Shown here: piece by piece, positions 41,852-41,941 of the stretch
Layout of the letters: every line of letters starts with the position of its first letter
Position numbering within the stretch: position 1 is the first letter of the stretch
Assembly (NCBI GenBank): GCA_030057655.1
Contig: JASGUQ010000032.1
Location: forward strand, 1-41,941
Direction: 5' to 3'
Length of the DNA: 41,941 nt
Source of the DNA: Bacillota bacterium
GTDB taxonomy: Bacteria > Bacillota > Clostridia > Christensenellales > Aristaeellaceae
Translations under genes and position numbers: made by a program
The notes under the pieces: generated by a model
Database searches by the model: none
Told to the model about the DNA's origin: nothing
The model's input: the letters and a program-made list of their open reading frames with translations, nothing else

Positions 41852-41941
41852 TTGAAAATACTGGGCATCGGCAGGGCCTTGCCGGAACAGGTCATCACCA
41901 ATCAGGACCTTGAAAAATCCCTTGACACCTCGGATGAATGG
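41852..41941 (+). CDS. fabH: 3-oxoacyl-ACP synthase III, N-terminal fragment (partial)
   Basis: Only 30 codons lie inside the window. [20 protein letters not shown] followed by a TSDEW motif is the standard FabH N-terminus. FabH starts fatty acid synthesis by condensing acyl-CoA with malonyl-ACP. The start is TTG at 41852, eight bases after AAAGGAG. The catalytic Cys-His-Asn lie outside the window. Confidence 0.9.
   Translation, partial: MKILGIGRALPEQVITNQDLEKSLDTSDEW

Overview
The window looks like chromosomal DNA of a low-profile member of the Clostridia (Firmicutes). Evidence: an infC-rpmI-rplT operon behind an attenuator-like leader, HemZ, DnaB/DnaD- and DnaI-type primosome proteins, a SigB/SigF-type sigma factor with an RsbW-like partner, NrdR, a MarR-fabH arrangement, AGGAGG-type ribosome binding sites and many sigma-A promoters with 17-18 bp spacers. 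Base composition is moderate to GC-rich by eye. No phage, transposase or CRISPR genes were seen; nearly all of it is core genome.

Layout: (1) 1-2140, galM (partial) behind rho, with a long rho leader. (2) 2573-3102, tRNA-Thr(GGT) and a small gene whose promoter contains a perfect LexA-type palindrome. (3) 3191-10393, minus-strand genes: aroK, the infC-rpmI-rplT operon (infC apparently starts at ATC), a parvulin-like exported foldase, an Orn/Lys/Arg decarboxylase and an L,D-transpeptidase. (4) 10616-12256, rpsU and gapA on the plus strand. (5) mnmE (minus) diverging from a seven-gene plus operon: dnaE, a degenerate anti-sigma-like protein, a sigma factor, tlyA, a VTT-domain membrane protein and the DnaB- and DnaI-like helicase loading proteins (13814-22386). 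(6) A minus run 31759-22394: small membrane protein, secD, secF, terminator, recJ, relA/spoT, dtd, MBL hydrolase, hemZ. (7) An SDR gene, nrdR, and a corrinoid ABC transporter operon under a cobalamin riboswitch. (8) A mannonate/mannitol-type dehydrogenase, ftcD, a sulfatase, a SatP-type acetate transporter, and the MarR-fabH start of a fatty acid operon running off the right edge.

The most unusual feature is a two-copy, multi-hairpin intergenic repeat (3866-4159 and 10835-11028). In both copies the element begins a few bases after the intrinsic terminator of a ribosomal protein gene (rplT, rpsU), in the same orientation relative to that gene. The copies share five hairpins; the longer copy has three more inside one stem. 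No protein is encoded, so it may be a structured RNA or a non-autonomous terminator-associated mobile element. Other points of note are a SecD/SecF pair lacking the conserved transmembrane aspartates, an RsbW-like protein lacking ATP-binding motifs, a LexA box in a promoter spacer, a likely ATC start in infC, and an abrupt AT-rich 3' end of the dnaI-like gene.

All function calls are from motif and family recognition by eye; no searches were run.
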